In this document: piece by piece, positions 52,876 through 63,213 of the stretch
Position numbering within the stretch: position 1 is the stretch's first letter
Layout of the letters: each line of letters starts with the position of its first letter
Notes under the pieces: generated by a model
Databases searched by the model: none
What the model was told of the DNA's origin: nothing
Seen by the model: the letters and a program-made list of their open reading frames with translations, nothing else
Program-made: the position numbers and the translations under genes
Source: Arthrobacter sp. ZGTC131
GTDB lineage: Bacteria > Actinomycetota > Actinomycetes > Actinomycetales > Micrococcaceae
Assembly (NCBI RefSeq): GCF_002929275.1
Contig: NZ_PJIK01000013.1
Span: 78,519 to 142,518, forward strand
Direction: 5' to 3'
DNA length: 64,000 nt

Positions 52876-54165
52876 TCAGTCGTTGATCAGATCGTTGACA
52901 ACGATGGTCTGGTCCCGGTCGGGGCCTACGCCGATCGCGGAGAAGCGCGTGCCGGAGAGCTTCTCGAGGGCCAGGACATAGTTGCGGGCATTCTCGGGCA
53001 GATCAGCCAGCGTACGTGCTCCGGTAATGTCCTCGGTCCAGCCCTCGAAGTACTCGAAGATGGGCTTGGCGTGGTGGAACTCGGTCTGCGTCATGGGCAT
53101 TTCGTCATGCCGGACGCCGTCGACGTCGTAGGCCACGCACACCGGGATCTGTTCGATGCCCGTGAGGACGTCAAGCTTGGTCACGAAGTAGTCCGTGAAG
53201 CCGTTGACGCGGGAAGCGTGGCGGGCCAGGACGGCGTCGTACCAGCCGCAACGGCGCGGACGGCCGGTGTTGACGCCGAACTCGCCACCGGTCTTCTGCA
53301 GGTACATGCCCATCTCATCGAAGAGCTCGGTGGGGAACGGGCCGGCGCCCACACGCGTGGTGTACGCCTTGATGATGCCGATGGAGCGCGAGATGCGCGT
53401 CGGGCCGATGCCGGAGCCTACGGAGGCGCCGCCGGCGGTCGGATTGGAGGACGTGACGAACGGGTAGGTGCCGTGGTCCACATCCAGGAACGTGGCTTGG
53501 CCGCCCTCCATGAGAACTACCTTGCCTTCGTCCAGGGCCGTGTTCAGCACGAGGGTGCTATCGATGACCAGGGGACGCAGTCGCTCCGCGAAGGAGAGGA
53601 AATACTCAACGATCTCGTCCACCACGACGCTGCGCCGGTTGTACACCTTGACCAGGAGTTCATTCTTCTGGCGCAGCGAGCCTTCAACCTTTTGGCGCAG
53701 GATGGATTCGTCGAAGACGTCCTGCACACGGATGCCGAGGCGGGCCACCTTGTCCATGTAGGCGGGGCCGATGCCGCGGCCGGTGGTGCCGATGGCGCGG
53801 CTGCCGAGGAAACGCTCGGTGACCTTGTCCAGCACCTGGTGGTACGGGGCTACGAGGTGTGCGTTTGCGGAGACGCGCAGCTTGGACGTGTCCGCGCCGC
53901 GGGCCTCCAGGCCGTCAATCTCCTGGAACAGCGCCTCGAGGTTCACCACGCAGCCGTTGCCGATGATCGGAACTGCGTTCGGGCTCAGGATGCCGGCAGG
54001 AAGGAGCTTAAGCTCATACTTCTCACCGCCCACGACGACGGTGTGCCCGGCGTTGTTGCCGCCGTTCGGCTTTACGACGTAGTCGACGCGGCCGCCGAGC
54101 AGGTCAGTGGCCTTACCTTTGCCTTCGTCGCCCCATTGGGCTCCGACGATCACGATTGCTGGCAT
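52876..54165 (-). CDS. purA: Adenylosuccinate synthase
   Basis: Converts IMP, aspartate and GTP to adenylosuccinate on the way to AMP. It has 429 residues. The P-loop-like start is [20 protein letters not shown]; catalytic His in [25 protein letters not shown] and [20 protein letters not shown] are also typical. ATG 54165 has GGGAGG 6 bases upstream; the longer frame from 54180 lacks conservation. It is monocistronic here. Confidence 0.97.
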   Translation of the reverse strand: MPAIVIVGAQWGDEGKGKATDLLGGRVDYVVKPNGGNNAGHTVVVGGEKYELKLLPAGILSPNAVPIIGNGCVVNLEALFQEIDGLEARGADTSKLRVSANAHLVAPYHQVLDKVTERFLGSRAIGTTGRGIGPAYMDKVARLGIRVQDVFDESILRQKVEGSLRQKNELLVKVYNRRSVVVDEIVEYFLSFAERLRPLVIDSTLVLNTALDEGKVVLMEGGQATFLDVDHGTYPFVTSSNPTAGGASVGSGIGPTRISRSIGIIKAYTTRVGAGPFPTELFDEMGMYLQKTGGEFGVNTGRPRRCGWYDAVLARHASRVNGFTDYFVTKLDVLTGIEQIPVCVAYDVDGVRHDEMPMTQTEFHHAKPIFEYFEGWTEDITGARTLADLPENARNYVLALEKLSGTRFSAIGVGPDRDQTIVVNDLIND

Positions 54166-54560
54166 GGGATCCTCCCCCATTCGTTCGGGCCGACTTCCGT
54201 TTCATCCACCGGGAGTTTCACCGCGGTGTCTGGCCGGAAGGCAGCGCCGTTCATGAGAATGCCCCGGATGTCAGCGACCGCACCCTCGGCGTTGGCCGAT
54301 GGACAAAGACGCAAGAGTTCCGGGGCTCTTACCACCCAAGTTTAGCCGATGGCCAGCGGATGTCTTGCTTTGCCGTCCGCTGCCGCGCCTGTTCCGCGGG
54401 AGGCGTGCGGTGCAGTGAGCGGTACATTTTGCGGGGCTTGCTAAACTGATAAGGATCGACCATGAATCGATCCACACCACATTTCAAACCGTCCCGGACT
54501 TGGCGCGCCCGTTTCCGGTACGGCAGCGTGACCGAGCCCCGCAGGAGACAAAGCACTTAC
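54166..54560. other. Divergent intergenic region between purA and UDG-like gene
   Basis: About 395 bases. Small open frames occur on both strands (for example 54462-54560 in frame with the downstream gene, 54150-54335 on the minus strand) but none has family motifs or a good start. Promoters for both flanking genes are expected here; no clear operator was recognised. Confidence 0.45.
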
Positions 54561-55196
54561 ATGACAGCCCTGGCTACTGAATCTTTCCGTGAACAACTCC
54601 TGAGCCGCCGCTACGAACCCAGCGTCGCCGCTGTTAATGAATTGTGCGACTCCCTGCAGAGCACCAAGCCGGGCACTCAGGTGCCGTATGTCGACCCCAT
54701 GCACGACGTCGACGAATGCCGCATCATCAGCCTGTACTCCAACATCGGCACGGCCTCACCGTCGGGCTTCATCACCCCTGGCGACGACGACGCCGCCGCC
54801 CGCATGCTCGGCGTGCAGTGGAAGCTCGGGCTCCGGCCGGAGTACATCATGCCGTGGAATGTGCACCCGTGGCACACCCCCGGCGAACCGAACGGCAAGT
54901 TCACTCCGGACCAGATTTCCGCCGGGCTCAAGCCGCTGCTGAAGTTCCTGGCGCTGGTCCCGCGCGCCTCGGTGATCGTGGCCCACGGCACCGAGGCCAA
55001 CAGGCTTGCGGGCCTGCTGCTCAAGACCGAGGTTCCCCTGCTGTGGCGCCGCGGCCTGAAGACGTACAAGGTCCGCTCCCTCAGCGGCCGCGCCTTCGCC
55101 GGAACCCCTGCCCGGCAGCAGCAGTACCTCGACGAAATGCACGTGGCATACGCTGACGCGATGGCCCGCACAGGTCTGGCAAAGGCCGCCAGCTAA
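54561..55196 (+). CDS. Uracil-DNA glycosylase-like superfamily protein
   Basis: A 211-residue protein that relatives label uracil-DNA glycosylase (from memory). Seen are VPYVDPMHDVDECRIISLYS, a WNVHPWHTPGEPNG block where UDG-superfamily proteins carry their second motif, and VPRASVIVAHGTEANRLAGL near the third. The family-1 GQDPYH motif is absent, so activity is uncertain. ATG 54561 fits; AGGAG lies 13 bases upstream, rather far. The dispersed repeat begins right after its stop. Confidence 0.65.
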   Translation: MTALATESFREQLLSRRYEPSVAAVNELCDSLQSTKPGTQVPYVDPMHDVDECRIISLYSNIGTASPSGFITPGDDDAAARMLGVQWKLGLRPEYIMPWNVHPWHTPGEPNGKFTPDQISAGLKPLLKFLALVPRASVIVAHGTEANRLAGLLLKTEVPLLWRRGLKTYKVRSLSGRAFAGTPARQQQYLDEMHVAYADAMARTGLAKAAS

Positions 55197-55257
55197 TCCC
55201 CACCTGCCCCCTGACCTCGCAAGCTCGGTCAGGGAACCCGGCAGTCGTGGGCCCACG
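55197..55257. repeat. Dispersed intergenic repeat, copy 2
   Basis: Matches 41639-41698 with a few substitutions and small gaps, beginning one base after the stop of the UDG-like gene. As in copy 1, a strong hairpin terminator follows. It is likely a REP-type or miniature element. Confidence 0.75.
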
Positions 55258-55266
55258 ACCAATAAC

Positions 55267-55305
55267 GACGTCGGCCCCTCACCTTTTTGGTGAGGGGCCG
55301 ACGTC
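55267..55305. terminator. Bidirectional terminator between UDG-like and DUF3151 genes
   Basis: Perfect 17-bp stem with loop TTTTT, between two convergent genes. Very stable; useful for both strands. Confidence 0.85.
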
Positions 55306-55311
55306 CTTAAT

Positions 55312-55743
55312 TCAGTTGAGGTTCTCGCCCTGGATGGCTGCCTTGGCCGCCGGGTCAGAGTCGTTGAGGAACTTCTCGATCCGTTCCGGCTCCTCGGCCT
55401 CATTGATGGCGGCCGAGGCGCGTCCCAACGAGTAGAGCGCGCGCAGGAAACCGCGGTTCGGCTCGTGCTCCCACGGGATGGGCCCGACGCCGCGCCAGCC
55501 GTTGCGGCGGAGCGAGTCCAGGCCGCGGTGGTAGCCGACACGTGCATAGGCGTAGGAGTCGATGGTGCGGCCCTCGGCCCAGGCTTCCTCGGCCAGCACG
55601 GCCCACAGCAGTGAGGATGTGGGGTGCTTTTCCACGAGGTCCAGGGCTTCCTGGCCCGCGTCCAGCTGCGCGTAGACCTCGGTCTCGGCGGGCAGGAGCG
55701 TGGGTTCGGGGCCCATAAGGTTCTTGCGGAACTCGTCGGACAT
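55312..55743 (-). CDS. DUF3151 family protein
   Basis: A 143-residue protein found in actinobacteria, usually beside fba as here. It starts MSDEFRKNLMGPEPTLLPAE; the helical repeat-like part is EALDLVEKHPTSSLLWAVLA and GYHRGLDSLRRNGWRGVGPI. The ATG at 55743 lies 2 bases after the aldolase stop codon, so the genes form one operon. The function is unknown, perhaps linked to aldolase. Confidence 0.9.
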   Translation of the reverse strand: MSDEFRKNLMGPEPTLLPAETEVYAQLDAGQEALDLVEKHPTSSLLWAVLAEEAWAEGRTIDSYAYARVGYHRGLDSLRRNGWRGVGPIPWEHEPNRGFLRALYSLGRASAAINEAEEPERIEKFLNDSDPAAKAAIQGENLN

Positions 55744-55745
55744 GA

Positions 55746-56765
<1,020 letters not shown>

Positions 56766-56919
56766 GCTGACTCCTAAAGTGAATTTCGTCTACGGGTTGT
56801 GTTGACCCTGGAGTGAACCTCGTCGGCTAGCACCCATCCTAGCCATTTCTGCGCGGGGGCAGTGTTTCGGGTCACGGGTCCGGGTAACACTTTGTTCCGG
56901 CCCGGCTGACGGACAGCGG

Positions 56920-57594
56920 CTACACGTACTGGCCGAAGACGTGGCGGCGCACCCACGCGTGCATGGCAATCGCCGCTGCCGAGCCTGCGTTGATGGAGCG
57001 AGTGGAGCCGAACTGTTCGATCGACAGCGTGGCCGCCGCGGCTTCATGCACCTCCGGCGTCAGGCCCGGCCCTTCCTGGCCGAAGACCAGCACGCACTTG
57101 CGCGGCAGTTCATACGTCTCCAGCGGCACCGAGTCCGGGAAGATGTCGATCCCAATGATCGCCAGCCCCTCCCCCTGCGCCCACGCGACGAAATCCTCCA
57201 CGGTGGGGTGATGGCGGACATGCTGGTAGCGGTCGGTGACCATCGCCCCGCGACGGTTCCACCGGCGTCGTCCGATGATGTGCACCTCTTTGGCGAGGAA
57301 GGCATTGGCGGTGCGCACCACGGTGCCGATGTTCAGGTCGTGCTGCCAGTTTTCGATGGCGATGTGGAATTCGTGGCGTTTGGAATCGAGGTCCGCCACG
57401 ATCGCGTCGTGCTTCCAGTAGCGGTATTTGTCCACCACGTTGCGCCGGTCTCCGTCCGAGAGGAGGTCCGGGTCCCAGTGGTCGCCCTGCGGCCACTCGC
57501 CTTCCCAGGGCCCGACGCCGACCTCGGGTTTAGGCTCCGGCGTATCCTCCGCGGCTGGTTGGGGTTCTGCTGGGGTCCCGGGCGTTTGAGTCAC
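56920..57594 (-). CDS. TrmH/SpoU family RNA 2'-O-methyltransferase
   Basis: SAM-dependent RNA methyltransferase of 224 residues with the trefoil-knot fold. Motif 1: IENWQHDLNIGTVVRTANAF; motif 2: CVLVFGQEGPGLTPEV; motif 3: STRSINAGSAAAIAMHAWVR. A Pro/Glu-rich N-terminus of about 45 residues precedes the fold. The target RNA (tRNA or rRNA) is unknown. Confidence 0.9.
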   Translation of the reverse strand: MTQTPGTPAEPQPAAEDTPEPKPEVGVGPWEGEWPQGDHWDPDLLSDGDRRNVVDKYRYWKHDAIVADLDSKRHEFHIAIENWQHDLNIGTVVRTANAFLAKEVHIIGRRRWNRRGAMVTDRYQHVRHHPTVEDFVAWAQGEGLAIIGIDIFPDSVPLETYELPRKCVLVFGQEGPGLTPEVHEAAAATLSIEQFGSTRSINAGSAAAIAMHAWVRRHVFGQYV

Positions 57595-57647
57595 CCCTCA
57601 ACACTAGACTGGGCTCCGGAAGCAACCATCACCGGCGGAGGTAAATC

Positions 57648-58478
57648 GTGGCAGAAGCGGATCAGGTAAAGGGCAACCCTGCGGTGTATCGCAGTGGCCA
57701 GGAAATCGAGTGCTGGCTGACGGACATGGACGGTGTCCTGGTGCACGAAAACCAGCCGGTCCCGGGTGCGGCGGAGCTGATCCAGCGCTGGGTGGACACG
57801 TCCAAGCGGTTCCTGGTGCTCACCAACAACTCCATCTTTACGCCGCGTGACCTCGCCGCCAGGCTCCGCGCCTCCGGCCTGGAGATCCCGGAAGAGAACA
57901 TCTGGACCTCGGCCTTGGCCACCGCGCAGTTCCTGAAGGACCAGGTGCAGGGCTCCGACTCCGGCAACCGCGCGTACACCATCGGCGAAGCAGGGCTCAC
58001 GACGGCGCTGCACGAGGCCGGCTTCATCCTCACCGACCAGAATCCCGACTTCGTGGTGCTCGGCGAGACGCGCACGTATTCCTTCGAGGCAATCACCATG
58101 GCGATCCGGCTGATCCTGGCGGGCGCCCGTTTCATTGCCACCAACCCCGACGCCACCGGCCCCTCCAAGGAGGGCCCCATGCCCGCCACCGGCGCCATCG
58201 CCGCCCTGATCTCCAAGGCAACCGGCCGCGAACCCTACATCGTGGGCAAGCCGAATCCCATGATGTTCCGCTCTGCCATGAACCAGATCGATGCCCACTC
58301 GGAAACCACCGCCATGATCGGCGACCGCATGGACACGGACATCATCGCGGGCATGGAAGCGGGACTGCACACGGTACTGGTGCTCACCGGCATCACCCAG
58401 CGCGACGACATCGCGGCCTACCCGTTCCGGCCCAACCAGGTGCTGAACTCCGTGGCGGATCTCAAGAACCAGATCTGA
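57648..58478 (+). CDS. HAD-IIA family hydrolase (NagD-like)
   Basis: Phosphatase of 276 residues. HAD motif I is CWLTDMDGVLVHEN (Asp nucleophile), motif II is VLTNNSIFTPRDLAARLRAS, the C2 cap follows, motif III lysine is in YIVGKPNPMMFRSAM and motif IV is AMIGDRMDTDIIAGMEAGLH. Similar to NagD or glycerol-3-phosphate phosphatases; the substrate is not readable. GGAGG precedes the GTG start. Confidence 0.92.
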   Translation: MAEADQVKGNPAVYRSGQEIECWLTDMDGVLVHENQPVPGAAELIQRWVDTSKRFLVLTNNSIFTPRDLAARLRASGLEIPEENIWTSALATAQFLKDQVQGSDSGNRAYTIGEAGLTTALHEAGFILTDQNPDFVVLGETRTYSFEAITMAIRLILAGARFIATNPDATGPSKEGPMPATGAIAALISKATGREPYIVGKPNPMMFRSAMNQIDAHSETTAMIGDRMDTDIIAGMEAGLHTVLVLTGITQRDDIAAYPFRPNQVLNSVADLKNQI

Positions 58479-58488
58479 CAGGCACCTG

Positions 58489-59538
58489 CTAGAACGGTGT
58501 CACTTTCCGGCCGCCGGACGGCAACGGGAACACCTCGTCCTGCAGGGCCGCCAGGATCGGCCGGTAGACGAACGGGTTCCAGCCCGGGCTGGCGTGGGCC
58601 GGAAGCGCTCCGTCCGTCTGACGGTCGGAAGACACCATGTTGTCGGCAAACGTCCGGGCCCAGGACTGCCGGGCGGTCTGGTAGTTGACGGTCTGGTCCC
58701 GGGGGTTTCCGACGTAGGCCATCCGGGTATCGCCGATCCGGCCCGCGAAGCGGGTGGCGTCGTAGTGGTAGATGTAGGCGGACTCGGACTGGATCAGCAC
58801 GCTGGACGGCGCAATCGGTGAGAGCTGCTCCAGCGTCTGATCCGTGATCTGCCGCCAGGTCCGTTCGTCCTTGTGCACCACACGCTCACCCAGCTCGTAG
58901 CTCCCGCGCAGCACGGACGGGATCCGGAACCCGCTTTCGTACAGGAACACCACACCGTCGAACCAGCTCTGGTCGAGGACGTCGAACTTGCTGTAGGGAC
59001 TGGAGTCGAGCACGATCAGCGCCACCTCGGTGCCGTGGAGTTCGAGCAGCCGGGCCGCCACCTGCGTCGCGACCATGCCGCCGAAGCTGTGCCCGTAGAA
59101 GTACAGCTTGGTGATGTTGTTGGCCCGGACGTGCTCGATTACGGCGATGACTAGCTGGTCGATGTCCAGGCCGAGGTTGGAGTAGCCGACGGCCGCCAGT
59201 TGCCCGCGCTGCCGCAGCGTTCCGCGCAGCGAGTTCAGGATCCACTGGGCTTCTTCCCAGCTGGTCTTGTAGCCAGGGAACAGGATCCAGCTGGCGTTCG
59301 GGAAATAGCTCTGCGCGAACTCGTCCTCCACCACCAGGATCTTATGGACCTGGCGCTCCTCCTGGACCCGCCGGGTCAGCAGCATGTCCGCCGCCAGCAC
59401 GGATGAGGCCCCTGCCCCGGCGAGGAACGTCCGCCGGGAGAACCGCTTCAGCTCCGTGGCATGCCGGAGCAGCCGGGCTGCTTCTGCCCCCGGCCGTTCC
59501 CCCTGACCCGCCTGACCTGCGGCTCCTTCGTATGGCAC
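58489..59538 (-). CDS. Tat-exported alpha/beta hydrolase
   Basis: A 349-residue protein. A twin-arginine signal, SRRTFLAGAGASSVLA, occurs near residues 34-49 after a long N-region, so export as a folded enzyme is predicted. The nucleophile elbow GHSFGG is in YFYGHSFGGMVATQVAARLL; the acid is probably in ALIVLDSSPYS. It starts at GTG 59538; the RBS is weak. It is probably a lipase/esterase-like enzyme; the substrate is unknown. Confidence 0.85.
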   Translation of the reverse strand: MPYEGAAGQAGQGERPGAEAARLLRHATELKRFSRRTFLAGAGASSVLAADMLLTRRVQEERQVHKILVVEDEFAQSYFPNASWILFPGYKTSWEEAQWILNSLRGTLRQRGQLAAVGYSNLGLDIDQLVIAVIEHVRANNITKLYFYGHSFGGMVATQVAARLLELHGTEVALIVLDSSPYSKFDVLDQSWFDGVVFLYESGFRIPSVLRGSYELGERVVHKDERTWRQITDQTLEQLSPIAPSSVLIQSESAYIYHYDATRFAGRIGDTRMAYVGNPRDQTVNYQTARQSWARTFADNMVSSDRQTDGALPAHASPGWNPFVYRPILAALQDEVFPLPSGGRKVTPF

Positions 59539-59576
59539 TGAACTACCCTAGGCACACTTCAAACCCTAGGCACAGT

Positions 59577-60164
59577 TCACATACCCGAGGCCATCCCCGG
59601 CCAGCTGCTTGAGGGGTGCTTCTCGGCGGACTCGGCCTGTTCCCGGCGGGCGATCTCCTCGCCGATTGCGTCATACCGTGCCAGCAGTTCCTGGCCGGAA
59701 TGCCCGGCCGGGTCGTCCAACAATCCGAAGATCGAGTCGCTCGCGGCCAGCAGCTCGTCAGAGGAATAGTCGGACAGCGGGCGGAGCCCGGCTGCCTGCA
59801 GCGCTTCGGACAGCTCGGACGGGTTGGTCAGCGCCGTGAAGTCCGGGCGGGATTCCGCCACGGCGTGGTCGCGGTTGGACATGACCTCAAGCAAAACCCC
59901 TGGCGCAGCTGCGGTGGGGGCCTGCCGGGTTCCGGAGTCGAGGGCATTGAGGTCGACGCGGAGGCCGGCGAGGGCCGATGACTCCAAAAGGGCGGCGTGG
60001 GATAGATCCACGGTAATGGGTCCAGAGATGCCCATCCGGCGGACTCGCTGGATTTCGTGTATCAGGCCCGGGCGGGAGGCCTGGGTGAGGCTCCCCCGCA
60101 CGTCGATCCGAGCGGTGCCGGCGGCGTCGTCGATCTTAATGAGGGGATTGAGGCGGTTATCCAT
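59577..60164 (-). CDS. STAS domain protein (anti-sigma factor antagonist-like)
   Basis: A 195-residue protein; ATG 60164 has GGAG 5 bases upstream. The STAS fold is seen in IDVRGSLTQASRPGLIHEIQ and GPITVDLSHAALLESSALAG, where Ser residues occupy the site usually phosphorylated. A helical acidic C-terminus of about 80 residues is additional. It is adjacent to a GAF-ANTAR regulator, so it is likely part of a stress signalling module; no anti-sigma kinase is in the window. Confidence 0.82.
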   Translation of the reverse strand: MDNRLNPLIKIDDAAGTARIDVRGSLTQASRPGLIHEIQRVRRMGISGPITVDLSHAALLESSALAGLRVDLNALDSGTRQAPTAAAPGVLLEVMSNRDHAVAESRPDFTALTNPSELSEALQAAGLRPLSDYSSDELLAASDSIFGLLDDPAGHSGQELLARYDAIGEEIARREQAESAEKHPSSSWPGMASGM

Positions 60165-60256
60165 AGGTACTCCAAAAGGGGTGTCTATGGCCGACGGCTC
60201 AACCTCGGACAGCCTATCCCGGGGCGGTCCGGTCGCACAACCAGCCGGCAACCGGG

Positions 60257-61015
60257 TTATCCCGCCTGAACCTTCCCCGGCTCCTCGAAGTGGGTGCGGG
60301 CTTCCGCTCCTCCCACCGAATTCACCAGCGACGCAGCGATGTCGCGAAGTTTCACGTTGCTGTGGCTCGAGGCGTCGGTGAGGATCCGGACGGCCGTCTC
60401 CTGGCTGCACCGGTTCTGCGCCATGACGATGCCGACGGCGATGTCGATGACGGTCCGCGATTCGAGCGTGGCGCGGAGATTAGTTGCGCTGTCGGTATGC
60501 AGCGAAAACCTGACGGCCAGGCGCAGGGCCTGGGAGATCTCCCGCGTGTACCCCCGTGCGCGGGCCGCGGAAATCTCATTGAACTTGTGCGGCACGTCAG
60601 AGTAGAGGTTGAGCGCGGCCTTCGCGTCTCCCTGCAGGTTAAAGGGGAGCGACAGCACCGAACGCAGCCCGTGCGAAGCCACCGCGTTAGCGTAATCAGG
60701 GCCCCAGCGGTCTTCTTCGAAGAGGTCCGGAACGTGGACTTCCCGTTCTTCCTCCGCGGCGGTCAGGCACGGCCCCTGGGACAGCGAATACTGGATTTCG
60801 TCGACTTCGCGGGCGAAGTCGCTGCTCCAGCCGATCGTCGCTGCTTTGCGGTCCCTCAGCAGCGTGATTCCGCAGAGGGCGTCGTCACCGTCTCCTGCCA
60901 CCTGGTGCGCCGAGTACCGCGCAAGCTCGTTGAGGAAGGCCTCAAAGTCGGCACTCTCCAGAATGAGGTTCTGGATTTGCTCGACACTGCTCAGGGCTTG
61001 ATCCGACGGGCGCAT
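60257..61015 (-). CDS. GAF and ANTAR domain protein (RNA-binding antiterminator type)
   Basis: A 252-residue protein. A GAF sensor (ALCGITLLRDRKAATIGWSS, LSQGPCLTAAEEEREVHVPD, RWGPDYANAVASHGLRSVLS) is followed by a C-terminal ANTAR domain (ESRTVIDIAVGIVMAQNRCS, VRILTDASSHSNVKLRDIAA). ANTAR domains bind paired hairpins in nascent RNA to block termination. It lies 92 bases upstream of the STAS gene on the same strand. Confidence 0.9.
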   Translation of the reverse strand: MRPSDQALSSVEQIQNLILESADFEAFLNELARYSAHQVAGDGDDALCGITLLRDRKAATIGWSSDFAREVDEIQYSLSQGPCLTAAEEEREVHVPDLFEEDRWGPDYANAVASHGLRSVLSLPFNLQGDAKAALNLYSDVPHKFNEISAARARGYTREISQALRLAVRFSLHTDSATNLRATLESRTVIDIAVGIVMAQNRCSQETAVRILTDASSHSNVKLRDIAASLVNSVGGAEARTHFEEPGKVQAG

Positions 61016-61122
61016 GACGGGGTACTCCAGGTGAGGGGGTGTTCGGGGGTACGGAAATACTAGGCCACATGGAGTGTGCCGTCCACCAAGGCGTCCGGCC
61101 GAGCGTCCGCCAGGGCGGACGG

Positions 61123-61695
61123 TCAGTTCAGGCCGAGCTCGTCCTTGCCGAAGGCGAACAGGTACGGTACGCCCGTTTCGGCTTCGATTTTTTCCTTGGC
61201 TCCGGTGTCGCGGTCGACGATGACGGCAACGGCCACCACGTTGCCGCCGGCCTTCCGGACGCCCTCGACGGCGGTCAGCGCCGAGCCGCCGGTGGTGGAC
61301 GTATCTTCCAGGACCAGCACCTTGCGACCCTCAACGGAGGGACCCTCGACCTGCCGGCCCATGCCGTAGGACTTCTGGGCCTTCCGGACCACGAACGCGT
61401 CCACCGTTCGGCCGGCGTCGGTGGCTGCGTGCATAACAGCGGTGCCCACCGGGTCAGCCCCCATCGTGAGGCCGCCGGCGCACTCAAAGTCGATCCCGGC
61501 GTCGTCAATCAGCGAGAGCATGACCTGGCCTACCAGCTTGGACGCTTCGTGGTGCAGGGTGATGCGGCGCAGGTCGATGTAGTAGTCGGCCTCGGCTCCG
61601 CTGGACAGGATCACCTTGCCGCGGACCACGGCGAGTTCCTTGATGAGTTCAAGCAGGCGGGCACGGGCGGCAGCGGCATCAAGCGGGGCAGTCAT
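61123..61695 (-). CDS. pyrE: Orotate phosphoribosyltransferase
   Basis: Makes OMP from orotate and PRPP in pyrimidine synthesis. It has 190 residues. Seen are LAVVRGKVILSSGAEADYYI at the start, FVVRKAQKSYGMGRQVEG, and the PRPP motif VLVLEDTSTTGGSALTAVEG. ATG 61695 fits the family; the longer open frame to 62019 is a shadow of the monooxygenase gene. Confidence 0.95.
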   Translation of the reverse strand: MTAPLDAAAARARLLELIKELAVVRGKVILSSGAEADYYIDLRRITLHHEASKLVGQVMLSLIDDAGIDFECAGGLTMGADPVGTAVMHAATDAGRTVDAFVVRKAQKSYGMGRQVEGPSVEGRKVLVLEDTSTTGGSALTAVEGVRKAGGNVVAVAVIVDRDTGAKEKIEAETGVPYLFAFGKDELGLN

Positions 61696-61771
61696 GGGGT
61701 CCAGTTTAGTGGGTCCCTGATTTGGAACGGACCGGCGGCAGTAGCCACCGCAAGACGGTGACCCTAGGCGG

Positions 61772-63019
61772 CTATGCCACAGCCCGCGGTTCCTGCCGCC
61801 GGGCGAAGCCGGGCGCGTGCTCAGGCCGCGGCCCGAAGGCGATGAGGCGCGGCATGACCTTCCGGACCGCCGGAACCCGCCGGGCGATGAACGGCAGGAC
61901 AGCCGGCGGCCCCGCCCGCCTGCCGGTGAACAGCGGAACAAACACGACGCGGTGCATGATCCGCTGGACAGTCTGGACCACCACCGTGGGCATCCACCGC
62001 CTACGCTGCACGGCTTCAAGCTCCTTGCGGCTCACCTGCCCGCGCAGGAGGGCTGGGGCAAGCCGCTCCGCCGCAGCGACAGCGTCCTGGATGGCGAGAT
62101 TGATGCCCACTCCCCCGGCCGGCGACATCGCATGGGCTGCGTCCCCGATGCAGAGCAGCCCGTCCACATACCAGCGCCGAAGCCGGTTGAGCCGTACGTC
62201 GAGCCAGTGCACGTCATCCAGTGAGCCGATGGCGTCCAGGCGGTCCGCGAGGTCGGGCCTCAGCGTGCCGACCCGTTCCCTGAACCGTTCCACGCCCTCG
62301 CTGCGGATGCGGGCGTCCGAGCCCTTTGGCCCGAGATATCCCATCTGGTAGTAGTCGTCGCGGAACAGCGCGATCATGGCCTCGTGGCCCTTGAACGAGG
62401 GCACGATCCCGGCCACTTCGCCCTTTTCCGAGGGGTACCGCGGCAGCTTGAACCACCAGGTGTCGAACGGCACCGGGAATTCCTTGGGCTTCAGGCCGGC
62501 GGCCTGGCGCAGCACGGAATGCCGGCCATCCGTGGCTACCACCAGGTCCGCCCGGATGGCGCCCTCGGTTCCGGCCTTGGTCCGGTAGCGGACACCCGTG
62601 ACCCGGCCGCCGTCGAACATCAGGGACGTCGCGGTGTGTTCCATCCGCAGCGTGAACGTGGGCTCCTCTTCCGCGGCCCGGGCCAGGAAATTCAGGAAGT
62701 CCCACTGGGGCATCATGGCGATGTAGTTGTACGGCGGCCGCAGGGACGCGAAATCGCCCAGTGTCACCAGCCCGACGCCCGGCACGGGGAACGCGACGTT
62801 GCGCAGCCGGCTCTGCGGAAGCTCGCGGAACGTACCGCCCAGGCCGAGCTCGTCGATGACGCGGATGGTTGACGCGTGCACGGTATCGCCGCGGAAGTCC
62901 CGGAGGAAGTCGCCGTGCTTTTCGAGGACCGTGACCTCCACGCCGGCCCGTGCCAGCAGGAGACCCAGCATCATGCCCGCCGGTCCCCCGCCCGCTACAA
63001 CGCACCCCGTTGTTTCCAT
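61772..63019 (-). CDS. FAD-dependent monooxygenase (PHBH-fold)
   Basis: A 415-residue flavoprotein. N-terminal FAD motif GGGPAGMMLGLLLARAGVEV; middle DG motif VVATDGRHSVLRQAAGLKPK; GD motif LCIGDAAHAMSPAGGVGINL. No hydrophobic anchor is seen apart from a basic C-terminus. These enzymes hydroxylate aromatics or polyketides, but many remain without known substrate. It is single on the minus strand, followed by pyrE after 76 bases. Confidence 0.9.
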   Translation of the reverse strand: METTGCVVAGGGPAGMMLGLLLARAGVEVTVLEKHGDFLRDFRGDTVHASTIRVIDELGLGGTFRELPQSRLRNVAFPVPGVGLVTLGDFASLRPPYNYIAMMPQWDFLNFLARAAEEEPTFTLRMEHTATSLMFDGGRVTGVRYRTKAGTEGAIRADLVVATDGRHSVLRQAAGLKPKEFPVPFDTWWFKLPRYPSEKGEVAGIVPSFKGHEAMIALFRDDYYQMGYLGPKGSDARIRSEGVERFRERVGTLRPDLADRLDAIGSLDDVHWLDVRLNRLRRWYVDGLLCIGDAAHAMSPAGGVGINLAIQDAVAAAERLAPALLRGQVSRKELEAVQRRRWMPTVVVQTVQRIMHRVVFVPLFTGRRAGPPAVLPFIARRVPAVRKVMPRLIAFGPRPEHAPGFARRQEPRAVA

Positions 63020-63095
63020 GCACCAACGCTACGCCTGTCCGCGCGGTGGGGACACGGGCAGATTTCGGTGCTCATGCCGCTGTCCGGATTGGCCT

Positions 63096-63171
63096 GCGCT
63101 ACGGAAACGGACCGGCGCTACGGGAACGGACCAGCGCTACGGGGATTCCCGTAGCGCCAGTCCGTTTCCGT
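63096..63171. repeat. Nested direct and inverted repeats between monooxygenase and gluconokinase
   Basis: GCGCTACGG(A/G)AACGGAC occurs at 63096-63112 and 63115-63131; a third GCGCTACGGG begins at 63134. The last forms a 10-bp hairpin (63134-63143 with 63148-63157), and GTCCGTTTCCGT (63160-63171) pairs perfectly with 63101-63112. It could fold into alternative hairpins and may terminate the gluconokinase transcript. Confidence 0.8.
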
Positions 63172-63213
63172 GTCGTCAGGCCGGAACCGTAGCGAAAATC
63201 GGAAAGATGCCGC

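Noticed and set aside
54150-54335. Small minus-strand ORF overlapping the purA start
   Set aside because: No ribosome site or family; overlaps purA RBS and start in another frame.
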